Positions 25,031 through 38,034 of a stretch of DNA of 64,000 bases are shown one piece after another. Position numbers and translations under genes: made by a program. The stretch comes from Warburgia ugandensis (lineage: Eukaryota; Streptophyta; Magnoliopsida; Canellales; Canellaceae). The notes under the pieces are model-generated. The model was not told where the DNA came from, did not search any database, and saw only the letters and a list, made by a program, of their open reading frames with translations. The stretch lies in assembly GCA_035236585.1 (NCBI GenBank), contig CP141130.1, positions 34,545,501 to 34,609,500 of the forward strand. The letters run 5' to 3'. How positions within the stretch are numbered: the first letter of the stretch is position 1; the number at the start of each line of letters is the position of its first letter.

Positions 25031-26070
25031 GTCAAAACATTAGGAGGGGTGATTCTACCAATTTTGAAGAGTGTAATAAATTTTCAAATATATGGGTGTC
25101 TTTATCAAATTTTAGGAGTGCTAATTAGACATACAAGGGGTGTTTGTAAAAAAATTCTAGGGGTGCTAATTTAGTTCTTAAGGGGGTGCAATTATCAACT
25201 TAGGGGTAAGATATTTTTAATCCTGAGGGTGCTGCTATCATTTTTAGAGTGTGCCCTAATCTTTTCTAATTTCTTCTTCATTTGACGTCTCCACCTCCTT
25301 TAGGGTTTTACAGAAAAGGGAAAACTTACGACCCTAACCTTTTCAGATTTCTTCTTTCTTTTCTCCCTTTGTTCAATGTCTCCCCCTCCCCTGCTTGGCC
25401 ATCCACCTCCTCTTTTCCTTGTATGGCATGCGGCAATCTTCACCATTGGCAAGTGTGTGGTCAGGCAGATTTTGGGTGTTGAATGTAGGCTATGGCATCT
25501 CATTGATAGTAGATCTAGATGGAAAGATAGGTGCTTCTTCTTTGTTTCTCTTCCTGCTACATGGATTCTCAACATTCTTGTCATTAGCATTATAAGGTAT
25601 TGGGGCAAGTTGAATGATATTGGAAGTAACCTCCTCAACATCTGCATCATATCAGGAAAGAGTTTGGATAGAGAACATGAGGATGATGAGAAGGAACAAT
25701 GAACTATGTCTCTTAACAACTCTTAGAGAAGGTAAAACCCTTCCTCAACATAAGTAATAATGAAGAAATAACTAAAGGATGGATGAGAGTTTTGGCTAAT
25801 GACCATCTTAAATAGGTCAAGCATGACTAGAAGGCTATAAATAGATATCTAATAGCCAACTTAGAAGAAACCAGCCCATAAATAGCGAGTGCAAATGTGC
25901 CCAAGGCCAATGTAATGTTGATCCACTCTAAATTTTTCCAGTGATAAGGAGTTGTACTGGAGACCTCTCTCCATGGGCTCTTTCTTTATTCTTCATTAAT
26001 ACAAAGTTGTTAGATGAGTAAGCATGTTTAAGGTTTCTTGGTTTTTCACTTTGTCCTTTCTTAATCTCTT
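25031..26070. other. Unassigned stretch between Copia gag and LINE ORF1
   Basis: No recognisable domain on either strand. Its left part (25,045-25,255) repeats a phrase like AGGGGTGCTAATT at irregular 35-45 bp spacing. The LINE no. 1 endonuclease start should lie about here, but the expected WNxRG and QETK motifs were not seen. Reading frames over 25,280-25,720 overlap on both strands and look like chance. It may hold a Copia 5' leader, lost LINE sequence, or a further insertion. Confidence 0.5.
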
Positions 26071-27001
26071 TTTCTATGGCTTGTAGAAATGGAGGTTGTT
26101 GTCAGAGAACACTAATCTAGTTGATTCCTCCTTAGTGAGCTTCTCAAGCTCACCATCTTCAACTTGATATTTAATATTCGACAAACAAACCTTCTTATCT
26201 AGTAAATGTTCAGGTTTGTCTTTTATGATCTCGGACTCATTTTGGCTTGAAGATTCTAATTCATCTACATTAAGACTTGTTGATTCACCTAACACCCAAC
26301 ATCTCTTGAGTTGCAATGCTTTTTGAAGTGATGAGGCATAAATGACAACATTAAATTCTTCGTTGCTTTTGACAAGTGACATGATTTGTATGCTAAATGG
26401 AAAACAACTTCATTCTCACTAATAATGGCTAAATAAATAATAGAAGAGGGGTCCTTTTCTTTAATTGACCAAGATTGGACCAATAATTCTCAAGTTTTAA
26501 GGTGTTAGGGGATGATCATTGTGATGTTGAGGAAAAAGAAAATTTTCATTGAGCATAACTATTCTTTTTCTTGAGTGACAATTTGCAATTCATGAAGTTA
26601 TGAGCAAATGATCCACAATAGAAGAAACCGTGTGGAAAATCTTTTTAGATGACTAGTTGATGAATAAGAGCTAAGTTACAGACCAAAGTAATATCTTGTA
26701 CAAGTTCTTTATTCAAGTCTGTTTCTATGCTTAGTCTTACATAACTTCCTTTAGATAATTTCTCACCTCCACTAAAGGACATGTTGCTCGTCCAATGATT
26801 CAAGATGAGGGAGGTAACTATTTGAGCTCCAATCTTGTAAAGAATTTGTTCAAACCATAAGTTGAAAGGGAGATGTGGAAATCTTACTCAAATGGGACAA
26901 TAAAATTCATTGAAGTCCTTGATCATTCCTCTAGGATTCCATGGTTTGATTAATAACAGTAACTAGCGACTTTCCATGACTCATTACTTCTTGGGAACTA
27001 A
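26071..27001 (-). mobile_element. L1-type LINE no. 1, ORF1 (DUF4283 and zinc knuckle), C-terminal side
   Basis: Minus-strand sequence reads as the plant L1 ORF1. LLLIKPWNP near 26,940 and VRFPHLPFQL near 26,880 are typical of DUF4283. A zinc-knuckle-like FFYCGSFAHNFMNC (C-x2-?-x4-H-x4-C form of zf-CCHC_4) lies near 26,610-26,570. A charged, low-complexity tail follows to about 26,074. ORF1 is the RNA-binding chaperone of the retrotransposition particle. The N-terminal side is found at 38,035-38,215, beyond the Athila-like insertion (27,007-38,028). Several stops and shifts make it inactive. Confidence 0.7.
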
Positions 27002-27006
27002 TAGTC

Positions 27007-29433
27007 TGTGATAAGTGTTCAATTTTGTATAAAAAGTACCCAATTAGTAGCCCATGTGTTGTAAAATATAGTGTTAATTTTAGGATTTTTGGTCAAAGTT
27101 CATAACACATGCACTTCTCACCTAATCATTCAAAAATCTGATAATTTGTAGGTTTAGAAGCTAATCCAAATTAAGTATGCAAATAATCATAATTTTCTAA
27201 AATTTAATTACAAATTTTGACCTTTTATAGGAATTAGGATAATGATTGAATAGTAGAGATTGATCGAGATGAGAATTAATAGTCAAGATTAAAAGATCAA
27301 GCCAAGGCCTAAATATCATCAATCCAAAGCTTAATCAAGGATCAAGATCATCTAAGTGCAAGTAAAAGAAGAGTTGGAATAGCTAAAGGTGATTAAAATG
27401 ATCTCGTGCACAAGCTATACATTTCCACCACCTTTGCATGGGAGCCATTTGAGCCACCTTAAGCATATAAGCCATCAGAGAAGGTGACAAGCTAAGGAAG
27501 TCAAGCCAAGCCATTAAAGCCAAGGGTGTGAGCCATGAAACCAAGCTAAATGATCCCTCAAAGTGAACCATTCAAGCAACTTAAGCCAATGCTACATGAA
27601 GTGATACTATTGAAGGAGAATTTCACTCAATTATCCTAAGCTAAAAGTAGGTTTTAAGAGGATATTTAGGAGATATTTGGGTGAAAATCAAAACAAAAGA
27701 GTGTGCAAGGTGGACTAATAGGAGAAGATTCCATTCCCATCTTCCTCTCTCTTTCCCATCTTCCCATCTCTCTCCACCCACCATCGCAGTCATTCCACTT
27801 TATTTACTTAGGGGGGAGACATCCACCTCCTAAAAAAAGTGTCACCTCCCTCCTCTTAGTCATCCTAGGTTTCTATCTTAGGTGACTAGTCTCTCCATGC
27901 CATTAATCACTTCCTAACTCCATCTCTATCTCTTTCCCATTTCCATCTCGTCAAGATTCTATCCTTAATCATCCCGCATTCAAATCATTCCAAAATAAGC
28001 CCATTCACCACATGCATTTCTTCTTTCTTCCATGGTTTGCACTCCAATTCTCAAATATATCTTATATTTCCCGTAGACTTAAGATAGAATCTCAATACTT
28101 GGGGAAAGAGTAGAACACATATAAAAATATGCTTAGGGTTTTCAACGTGGAAAAAATTAGAGAAGGGGGAGACTCCTCCCTCCTAAAAAGGTGGAATCTC
28201 CCATCATTCCCCCTCCCTAACTCTTCAATGACATTCCCTATGGTAGTAGCCCACCTCCTCTTGAATTTTCATGCCTCACTCTTGGGTTTGTTCTCTCATT
28301 GAAGTCCTTTAAGTCTAAGTTAATCCTTTCCTTCAATTCCTTGATTATTTGCTTCCCATTGTTGCTTTATTTTGTTCTTTGATTCCATGATTTAGTTGTT
28401 GCCTTCATCCCTTTGCTTTCTTTGATTATTTGCCTCTAGTTTATTTTCTTAAATCCTTGAATCAAAAGGCTACAACTCTCTTATAGTGATAGCCAAGGGA
28501 TTATAGCTCTTAGATCAAGATCCTTACCCAACTGTTGCTTTATTTCCCATCTTTCTCCCCATGTTTTCGTTAGATCTCTCTTGGAATACATGTTTGCTTA
28601 CTATTGATTGATTGTTGGATGAGTGTAGAAGGTTTTTGGGGTTTGTTTTAAGATTTAAGAAGAGTGCGCACACTCCTTGGATGATGCACACTGCACTTGT
28701 AATTTTTGGATTCAATCAAATTCAAATTTTGATTCAATGTTAAGTCCACAATGTTGATGAATATGCCTCTTGCTTCAATTTATGTTCTTCGTGGCTGTTT
28801 AATTGAGTTTTCCATGCATAGATTCCATGCACTCCATTATAGAATTATTTGCATTTAAATTTCATATAAACCACACACATGAACCATGCACACAACCCAT
28901 GCATATGTTTTTAAAGTGTGACCATTAGATAAGTGTTTCTATTAGCTTAGATATCCTTGCATTAGTTGATTAGTTTCATGCATTCCATATTAGCTTAAGT
29001 TGCATCCTAGTTCATCCATACCTTCATGTTTCACTCATGCACTTTAGTTTACTTTGTTTTATACACTTTGCATTTCTAAATCATGCTCATCATGTTGGGT
29101 TTTATTACATGTTTTGATTTCTTAGATTAGGTCATATTTAGGTTTAATTGGTCATTGTCTATGTTAATTTGCATGTTAGATTAATTTTAGTAAGTTTCCA
29201 TGTTTAATTTAAAGATGTTTTACATTTAAAAAGTTTCCAATTCCATGCATGTTTAGTTTTCATGTCAATTTAATTTTTAGATTAGGATAAAAACCAACTC
29301 TTTTGTCTAAGTTAGATAATTTAAATAAGATCCATCCAACATACAATTCTGTGAGATTTCACGACACATTGACCTCACTCGTGTACATATACTACATTTG
29401 ATTCATGTGCTTGAGAGTAAGTTTAAAGCTACA
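27007..29433 (+). mobile_element. 5' LTR of the Athila-like composite
   Basis: TG...CA ends, 2,427 bp, directly preceded by TAGTC and followed by a primer-site-like sequence. It matches 35,984-38,028 in direct orientation (from CACAAGCTATACATTTCCACC onward) and 30,712-33,335 in inverse orientation (start TGTGACAAGTATTCAATTTT). It shares its first 30 bases with the LTR at 53,329 as well. Frames over 27,383-28,715 are short and unlike any protein I know. Confidence 0.8.
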
Positions 29434-29441
29434 TCAAGTTT

Positions 29442-29460
29442 TCAATTCTGTTGCCAGGGA
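29442..29460 (+). promoter_or_regulatory. Primer-binding site, tRNA-Asp type
   Basis: TCAATTCTGTTGCCAGGGA lies 8 bases after the LTR end and matches TTGGCGCCGTTGCCGGGGA at 12 of 19 positions, with the GTTGCC core kept. This primer site is typical of Athila and Tat lineage plant Gypsy elements. Confidence 0.6.
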
Positions 29461-30711
29461 ATCACAACGAATTTGTATTTGGATCTTAGTTTAGATTATT
29501 TATCTATACTCTACTTTTAGGTTTTATTAAATTAGATTTTTGCATCATTTATTCATTTATTGCTAATTCCTCACAAATTGACCAAATCTTGTTTATTTTT
29601 GCACAAGGGAAAGTTTGTAGAGGAGCGTTAGTGGTCTTGTGGGCCAAACCTTCATCAAATTTTATTGCTTTCTTGGATTAGGGTTTTTCTTTTTAGTAAA
29701 ATTCTAGTGAGACCCCATTGTAATTTGTAATTTCTTTATTCAATTTTAAATGGGATATAATAATACAAGGCAAGTGTGGGGTATGGTAGCCTATACTTAA
29801 TCTTTATCATAAACCCACTGTAAGCATCCTTCACTCACCTTTTCTTTTTCTAGTGCAGTTGCATTTAATATAATTGGCATCCTTAATGATAGTGTAACTC
29901 ATATAGTTTAGGATCATTCATTATACTTGTTGCATAAGTTCACAAACTATTTAATAAAGGTTAGCCTGAGTTTGGCTATGACCAAGGCATTGGTTGCATG
30001 ATTATAGTGTCTTGTCTGTTAAGGTGCTTGACCCTTTGTTAGATAGCATATAGGTAGGTATTAGTTTGATTTTGTTGTATTTCATTGCATGTTTAAGTGC
30101 TTTATAGTGGAATGGATCACAATGTTAGTAAGGGCCCTATATGAACTCTCATAAGATAAGGAATGGATTTCCTCACCAAATCCTTGGCCCACTTAGGTAG
30201 TTAATTAAATTCATTCTATGTTTGTCATACCAGCCCTTGAACTATTAATTTAAAATCAAGTAGCAAGAGACTTATGGTATCTTGCATATAGGACCCTTTT
30301 AGAAGGGTTAGATCTATTGTCGCTCTAATGGCATCTCAATGTCATGATTATAATGGTTATCTAAAATCCAAGTGATTTTCTCACATCTTTCATTCTAGTT
30401 GGTTGAGGTCTAAATTCCTCTACAAGAGCTGTATGAGTTGTTTCCTCTACAACATAAGGAATAATCATTATAAGATATTCAAAATCTAGAAAATATGTAA
30501 GACCCAATGAAATAATAGGTCAAAATATTGCTGCAGTGAAAAATTGGATTGAGGAAATGAAATGAATTAGGGAGTAGAGTGAAAAAACCCTAGAAAGAAT
30601 TTCAAGATGAGAATTGCCACCTATTCTTGCTGAACCCCAGGGTTTTTCACCATCTAAGACCATTGATACCAATAATAGGATGGAATTTTAAATGCACATT
30701 CTGAGGCATGG
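29461..30711 (+). mobile_element. Leader and small gag remnant of the composite
   Basis: The stretch 29,580-29,850 matches the leader at 55,040-55,290 of the element at 51,068-60,751 (shared GTGAGGCCCC-like, GGCAAGTGTGGG and CCCACTGTAAG phrases). Near 30,440, TTTCCTCTACAACAT corresponds to the gag phrase FPLQHEE of that element. So both belong to one family. Only a scrap of gag is present, and no independent reading frame is seen. Confidence 0.6.
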
Positions 30712-33335
30712 TGTAGCGTTATAATTACTCATAAGAGCACAAATCAAAGTAGTATTGCATGTGAGAGAGGTTGAACCCATGAAGAATCTCACAAAATTTG
30801 TATGTTGGATGGATCTTATTTAAAGTGCTTTGCTTCAACAAAAGAGAGATCGAATTGATTTGAATTTAAACTAGGAAAGTAAATGCATGAATTTAAAAAC
30901 TACAATTAAAGAAAAATTTCCAAAATTAAACTGAGCAATGGAATTAGAAACTTATTTAACTAACATGTAATTACAAAAGAAACCAACGCAAAACTAGAAT
31001 GAAATAAACTAAGCAACTTAACTTGAGAAGCTACTAAAAAGGAAACATTCCTAATCTAACACTTTCCTAAACATCAAACTTTCAAAAAATGAAACTTTAT
31101 ACAACTTAAAAATGAAAATTTCTAAATCTAATCTAAGATGTAAAAAACTAAATAACAATTTCTAAAATAAGATTAAGAAACTAAATTAACCAAAAATCAA
31201 AGAAGAAATTAACCTAGTACCAACGCATGATCCATGGATTGTGCACATGGTTCATAAGTTGAAAGATGACAAGATTTGATGCTTTAAATGCAAACTAACA
31301 TGCAACATAACATGCAACATAAGATATTTTCTTATTATACAACCTAAAATTCTAAATGAGTTCCTAAGGATTCAAGCAATTAAGATGTTTTGATGGCTGA
31401 AAACAAAGCATAAAAATTAAAGGATGAAATTTCTAGATTTTAAGGATTAAGAACTTTAACTTAAATCAAGCCTATAAATCAACTAAAAAAATAATTTTAT
31501 GCTAGATAACAAACTAGATCTAAAGAATTTGGTAATGGAACATTCAATGACAAGAAAGTTCAAATAATTTTACTGAATTAATACTAAATTACATCAAAAT
31601 TCTATAGATAAAACAAGTGTATAAATATGGAAATTACACATGAAACTAAGCCCTAAAACCTAATCTAAACAACAACAAAAACTCAATCTAAAAATTCCAA
31701 TCTAAAGTATAATGACATGCAAAGAAAACTTAAAAAGGAATTTAAGAGAAAAGAAGGCTAATAGGATGAACTACAGCAAGGAAAGTGTACCTAAATTAAA
31801 ATGAATCTAATGTAGAAAATGTGCAAAACTATGGGAGAAACCAAAGCTCTAAGTTACCTCTCCTCTTGGCTTTCACTACCAGAGAAGAATTAACTTAGAT
31901 CTTGATTGAATAAACAAAAGGACTTAGGGCCTAGGACTATGCTTATGTAATTCAGGAACAAAACAAGAGCAATTTAAGACAATGAAACTATTGCAAAGAA
32001 AGTAAACTACTAACCTAAATTGGGGAGGAATTAACAAGAGACATAACTAGGAATACAAAGGAAGAAAAGCACCAAAGAAAGCCAAAGTCTAGCACCAAAG
32101 ATCACCAACAAAAGAGTGCAACGTTCAAGGTTGTCTCACCCAACCTCTACTTGGTAGAAAACATGGGAACCAGGGGGGATTTGTAGATGGCTGGGTTTGT
32201 AAATTAGGAAAGGCTGAATCAAGAGAAAAGGAGATTTATATCTAGGGTTTTGAATGAGGAATGTTAACTGGAAGATGATGCAGGCTAGATGATATAAGAA
32301 AGAGAGGTAAGGACTCGCATGGGTGGCTAGCTGCTAATTTAGAAAGGGGGGCATCTTTTTCCTAGAGCGGTGGGTGGAATTCCACCCCACTTAATTAGAT
32401 GGTGATTTGAATGGTAGAAAGGCGAGATCTATGGTGATGGGGAAAGGTAGGAAAAATGATAAGAGAACTATCATTTTGAGATGTGCTGAATAAAAATATC
32501 TAGGTGGTTCCTAGTTAGGAAACCACTTGAATTAAGCATCCAAACAAGGGAAAGGCATCACCTTCTAAGAAGGTGGCTCTGTTTCTAAGATAAAATTATT
32601 GAACCTAGGATGAAAGAGCAAAAATAATGGGAAATGGAATTGGAAAGTGGGATTTTCTCTATTAATGGTCCTCCAATGCATGACCATCTTACCTTTTACA
32701 AATATCTCTCAAAGTCCCATGAAAATCAAACTTTTAAGATAGAATATTTGCTTGAATTGGTGCTCCAATCGTGTGGCTCCATGCGACATTCATCCATGGT
32801 GGCTTAAGTAGCTTCAATACTTGGCTTTAAGGCATGAGTAGTTAGGCTTCCTTAGGTTTCCTAGTTGGACTAGGAAATCTCATGTATGACTCCAATTCTC
32901 ATGCAAAGAAATGAAAATGCATGGCTTGTTGACATGAATCATTTGATTCAACTTTTATGCTTCCTATTGCCTTCTTTTGATTTGTCCTAAGCTGGTCTTG
33001 AACCTTGATCACACTTTGAAATGGTTACATTTTGGCTTTTGACTCGATCTTTTGCTCTTGATCTTCAATTCTCATCTTGATCAATCTTGACCTTTGGATC
33101 ACCTTTTGAATACCTACAAAACATGAAAAACCTTAATAAATTCCTAGAAAATTATCATGATTCACATACTTACTCTAAATTAGCTTTTGAGTCTACAAAA
33201 TATCAAACTTTTGAATTTGGTTAGAAATGCATGTGTTATGAAATTTTGGAAAAAACCTTACAAATTACCCTATAATTTATAACACATGGGCTACTAATTG
33301 GGTGCTTTTTCATACAAAATTGAATACTTGTCACA
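30712..33335 (-). mobile_element. Inverted LTR (3' LTR of the minus-strand Athila-like copy)
   Basis: On the minus strand it starts TGTGACAAGTATTC and ends ATAACGCTACA, 2,624 bp, parallel to the LTR at 27,007-29,433 over its whole length. Directly upstream on the minus strand lies ATGCTGGTGAGGGG (33,336-33,349), the same polypurine tract seen as ATGCTGGTTGGGGGG before the LTR at 53,329. This makes it a 3' LTR. The bases flanking it do not form a clear duplication. Confidence 0.75.
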
Positions 33336-35983
33336 CCCCTCACCAGCATTTTTACTAGTTCTAAGCAAAACATGTGAAAAATTATGAAAACAAAAAATGG
33401 TTATCGTTTTCGTAGGTACTTGTGATTGCATTTAGCATATGCAACAAGTCCTTAAGCCCCTAAGTTACCTGTAGTGGATGAGTTAAGCCTCGTGAGAGTT
33501 TGTAGTGAATATACCCACAAAATTCAATAAGGATTCTTTATTTTATCTCAGAGAATTCTCATGTCATTAGCACTCTCTTGGCTTTAATAGCTTAATAAAG
33601 ATGACTAACAAATTCTACAAATTATCTAAATACCAAAGCCATTTTATTCCATTTCAATCCTAAAGTGCATATGTGGGTATGGCTATATAAGTCAGAACTT
33701 CTAAATAGATATGCTGATTAATCCATTAGAAAGATGTTTTGAGCTCAAATCCTCATTGGTGTACACTCAAAAATAAAGTTCTCCAAGAAAGGGTTCAAAC
33801 ATAATTCACTCACTATGTGACCAAATCCAATAAGACTAATGGTTCACATTTTTTTTTTTAAGCACAAATGAGACAAATAAATGTAATGCTTAAGAATAGA
33901 TTCCATTATCAAGTCTAGTTGGGGACTCTTGCTTTAATTCCTTCCTATGTATATCCTCTTTAAGGCTATTGTCCACCTTAAGATTAATAGGTCTTTAGAT
34001 AAGACGAAATATAGGCTTATGATAAGGTCTAAAAAGAAAGGGTATAAGGATTCAAAGTTTCAAATTTTTTAGTAGAGGTCTTCAATTTATTTTATTTGGA
34101 AAACTTTACTGTACTTGAAGTGAATATCTTCTCTATTTTTCCTTTCTCTTTTCTCAACTTTTCTTTCTTTTCACTTTTCCTTGTATTTATGAGAAAGAAC
34201 ACTTTTCTTTGTACTTTTGATATTTTTCGCTTCTTTCACTTTTGTCCTTTTCTAAACTTTATCTACCTTTTCTACTCATTTTTGAAAGATAGATAATGGA
34301 TATTCTTATTGGGGTTTCTTTGGGTTATGGTAAATAGGGTTTTGGAAAGAAAAGGCCTACTAAGAGCACGAAGGGTCTAACTAGTGGTATAATGTACTAG
34401 GTAGGGTTGATGTCCCTGGGATAAAACAAGGATGGCCTATATCATTTCTTAGGTTTCTTAAAACCTATCATATTTAATAAATGTTTAGAAACCAAAGTTA
34501 ATACTCCTTTTAGTTCTTGTCATTTTGACCATAAAAAATATGGTAGTCTCTAATACTTATAAGATATGGTTCTCCTCTGAGTTCCTCAAGGTTTCTAAGT
34601 CATAACCATCTGTGTCTAGACTTATGCAATGTGTGCAAGTTTATTCCAAGATTTAAAATTAAGCACATGCATTTCCATTAAGAAGTTAAAGTAGAAGAAA
34701 TACTAAGATTCAAACAATCTAATTCTCATCATAGTAAAGGAACTTGACCTAAAAACTTTTGAAATCTAAATATATATATATATATATATATAAAGAAAAC
34801 TAGACATATCATGCATATCTACACCCCCAATGTGAACTAAACATTGTCCCAATGTTTTGAAATATAGGACCCTTATATAATGAATGGGTAATGTAGAATA
34901 ATGAAACTCTCAAAACCTTGGTTTGCTGACCAGTAAGAGCTACGTTTAATGTCTTTAGCCAAACATTAAAAATTGTAATTATGATGTGTAATATAGGCCT
35001 CTAGTGGATTGAAGGTAGATAATGGTGGAAAAACTTCTCGAATTAGATCTTCAATCATGTTGTAAGAGTCATGATGATCTATTGATAGTTTCCATTGAAA
35101 ACATTGAGCTCAACTTTCATATTACCAAAGGATAATTTCAATATACCATCTCTATAATTTATTGCATTGGATGTTATAAAAAGTGGACATCTAAGAATAA
35201 TTAGGATCTAACTACTAGAGTCTGACACAGGCTGAGTATCTAGTACAATGAAATCTATAGGAAAATAGAACTAGTGTACATGTATTATTGCATCCTCAAC
35301 TATACCATGTGAAATTTTAACTAATCTATCTATTAATTACAATATGGTAGTGGTTGGCTTAAGGTCATTGAGCCCTAGTTGGTCATAGACAAAAAATGGT
35401 AAGAGATTTATACTAGCCCGTAGATTTAGTGGTGCCCTATCTATGACATAATTTTTAATTACATATGAAATGGTAGGATACCTTAGGTCTCTAGACTTAG
35501 GAGGTGTCTAGTATTGTATTAAAGAGCTCACCTACTCACTGAGAAAGGCTTTCTTTTGCACATTGAGCTTTCACTTTGTTGTGCATAGCTCTCTCAGAAA
35601 CTTGGCATAAGCAGGAATATCCTTAATAGCATTGAGTAATCAGATATTAATTTTTACATGTTTAAACACTTCCATTATCTCATTGAAATTTGTTCTTTTC
35701 TTAGCCTTGTTGAGTAATTGAAGGAATGGGCCTTTAGACACATAAGTTGCCTTCACTATAGGCTCAGATGGACTGGGAGATTTCTCTCTTTTCTCTTTCT
35801 CCTAAGTGTTAGCCTCCTCATTCTACTCTTTGTTTTATGTAGTCTTTCCTCTGTTTGCCCAACCTCATGCCCACTCATAAGGGTTGTGATACTTGCTTAT
35901 TCATGGGGTTTGTTGTATGAGAACTAGACTCAATTTTTAATTGGTCCTTATGGCTTAGAATAGGCTAACTAAGAAACTAAAAT
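33336..35983 (-). mobile_element. Internal region of the minus-strand Athila-like copy, with protease
   Basis: Between about 35,720 and 35,030 the minus strand reads as the gag end and aspartic protease of an Athila-type element: IPAYAKFLRELC, then the protease core with LRASINLLPFFVYDQLGL, and VDFIVLDTQPV. The rest down to 33,336 is the non-coding 3' part. It matches 52,130-53,328 and 58,150-59,290 on the plus strand, including the TGCTAAATGCAATCA phrase before the polypurine tract. No reverse transcriptase, RNase H or integrase was found between protease and 3' part. The copy is broken by several interruptions. Confidence 0.7.
34771..34792. repeat. (TA)11 microsatellite
   Basis: Eleven TA units inside the 3' non-coding part of the inverted copy. 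Confidence 0.95.
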
Positions 35984-38028
35984 GGGCCCTTGCACAAGCT
36001 ATGTATTTCCACCACCTTTGTATGGGATCCATTTAAGTCACCTTAGCCATATAAGCCATGAGAGAAGGTGATAAGCTAAGAACGCCAAGCCAACCATTAA
36101 TGCCAAGGGTATGAGCCCTGAAGCCAAGCCAAACGAGCCCTCAAAGCAAGCCATTCAATCCACTTAAGCCAATGCTACATGGAGTGATACTGTTGGAGGA
36201 GAATTTCACTCAATTATCCTAAGCTAAAAGTAGATTTTTAAGAGGATAATTACAAGTTATTTGGGTGAAAATCAAAACAAAAGAGCACACAAGGTGGACC
36301 AATAGGAGAAGAGTCCATTCCCATCTTCCCATCTCTCTCCATGGACCACCTAAGGCATTCCATGTCATTTAAATAAGGGGAGACATCCACCTCCTAAAAA
36401 AGTGGCACCTCCCTCCTCTTAGTTGTCCTAGGTTTCTATCTTAGGTGACCAGTTTCTCCATGCCACCTAATAACTTCCTAACCTCCATCTTTATCTCTTT
36501 CCAATCCCATCTCATCAAGATTCTATCCTTAACTATCCACCATTCAAATCATTCCAAAATAAGGCCCATTCACCACATACATTTCACATTGAAAGGAAGG
36601 AGGTGTTCGACATTTTTCTTATTTCTTTATGGTTTGCACTCCAGTTCTCAATTTTATTTTATCTTTCCCTTAAACTTAGGATAGAATCTCATTACTTGGG
36701 GAAAGAGTAGAATGCATAAAAATATGCTTAGGGTTTTCAATGTCAAACAACTTAGAGAATGGGGAGACTCCTCCCTCCTAAAAAGGTGTCATCTCCCATC
36801 TTTCCCCCACCCTAACTCTTCAATGTCATTACATATGGTAGTAGCCTTCCTCCTCTTGAAGTTTCATGCCTCCCTCTTTGGTTTGTTCTCTTGTTGAAGT
36901 CCTTCAAGTTCAAGTTAGTCCTCTCCTTCAATTCCTTGATTGTTTGCCTTCCATTGTTGCTTTCCTTTGTTCTTTGATTCCATGATTTAGATGTTGCCTT
37001 GATTCTTTGCTTTCTTTGATGGTTTACCTTTAGTTTAGTTTCTTAAATCATTGAATCTAAAGGCTACAACTCTCTTGTAGTAACATCCATGAGAGTATAT
37101 CCCTTAGATTAAGATCCTTGCCCATGTGTTGCTTTCTTTCCCATCTTTTCCCCCTTGTTTTCCTTAGATCTCTCTTAGAAAACATGTTGGCTTACTATTG
37201 ATAGATTCTTGGATGATTGAAGAAGGTTTTTGGGGTTTGTTTTTGGATTTCAGAAGGGTGCACACACTCATTGGGTGCACACCACACTTGTAATTTTTGG
37301 ATTCAATCAATTCAAATTTTGATTCAATGTTAAGTGCATAATGTTAATGAATATGACTCTTCCTTTAATTTTTCTTCTTCACGGTTGTTTAATAAGTTTT
37401 CCTAGCTTAGATTCCATGTACACCACTCTAGCTCTAGTTGCATTTAAATTTTATATAGACCACACACTTGAACCATGCACACCACCCACGGGTCATGCAT
37501 ATGGTTTTGAAGTGTAAATCATTAGATGATTGTTTGTATTAGCTTAGATGTCCATGCATTGGTTGATAGTTTCATGTATTCCATATTAGCTTAAGTTGTA
37601 TCCTAGTTCATCCATACCTTCTTGTTCCATTCATGCACTTTAGTTTACTTTGTTTCATGCACTATTCATTTTTAAATTATGTGCATCATGTTAGGTTCTA
37701 CTACATGCTTTGATTTCTTAGATTAGGTCATATGTAGGTTTAATTGGATATTGTCTAGGTTATTTGCATGTTTGATTAATTTTAGTAAGTTTTCATGTTT
37801 AATTTTAGGATGTTTTATATTTAGAAAGTTTTCAATTCCATGCATGTTTAGTTTTCATGTCAATTTAATTTTTAGATTAGGATACAAATTATCTCTTTTA
37901 GCTAGCTTAGATAATTTAAATAAGACCCATCCAACATACACTTCTGTAAGATTCCTCCTGGGGTTGACGTCACTCTAGTACATCTACTACAATTGATTCA
38001 TGTGCTTATGAGTAATTTTAAAGCTACA
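35984..38028 (+). mobile_element. Partial LTR closing the Athila-like composite
   Basis: Direct repeat of about 27,407-29,433, starting at TGCACAAGCTATG. It ends AAAGCTACA and is followed by TAGTC, the duplication that also precedes 27,007. By eye the two LTRs differ at roughly one base in eight to ten, with many small gaps, so the insertion is old. Confidence 0.75.
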
Positions 38029-38034
38029 TTAGTC

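Larger units (their letters stand above)
27007..38028 (+). mobile_element. Athila/Tat-like Gypsy composite with target duplication TAGTC
   Basis: The composite starts TGTGATAAGTG at 27,007 and ends AAAGCTACA(T) near 38,028. It is flanked by TAGTC at 27,002-27,006 and 38,030-38,034, and by two halves of the LINE ORF1. Inside are, left to right: a plus-strand LTR, a tRNA-Asp type primer site, a leader with a gag scrap, a minus-strand LTR (30,712-33,335), a minus-strand internal region with a protease (33,336-35,983), and part of a plus-strand LTR (35,984-38,028). It therefore holds two related copies in opposite orientation, either by insertion of one into the other or by inversion. No reverse transcriptase or integrase was recognised. 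It is a broken fossil. Confidence 0.75.

Noticed and set aside
25282-25719. Overlapping frames on both strands, up to 139 codons
   Set aside because: No domain, basic low-complexity content, and both strands open at once in CT-rich sequence.
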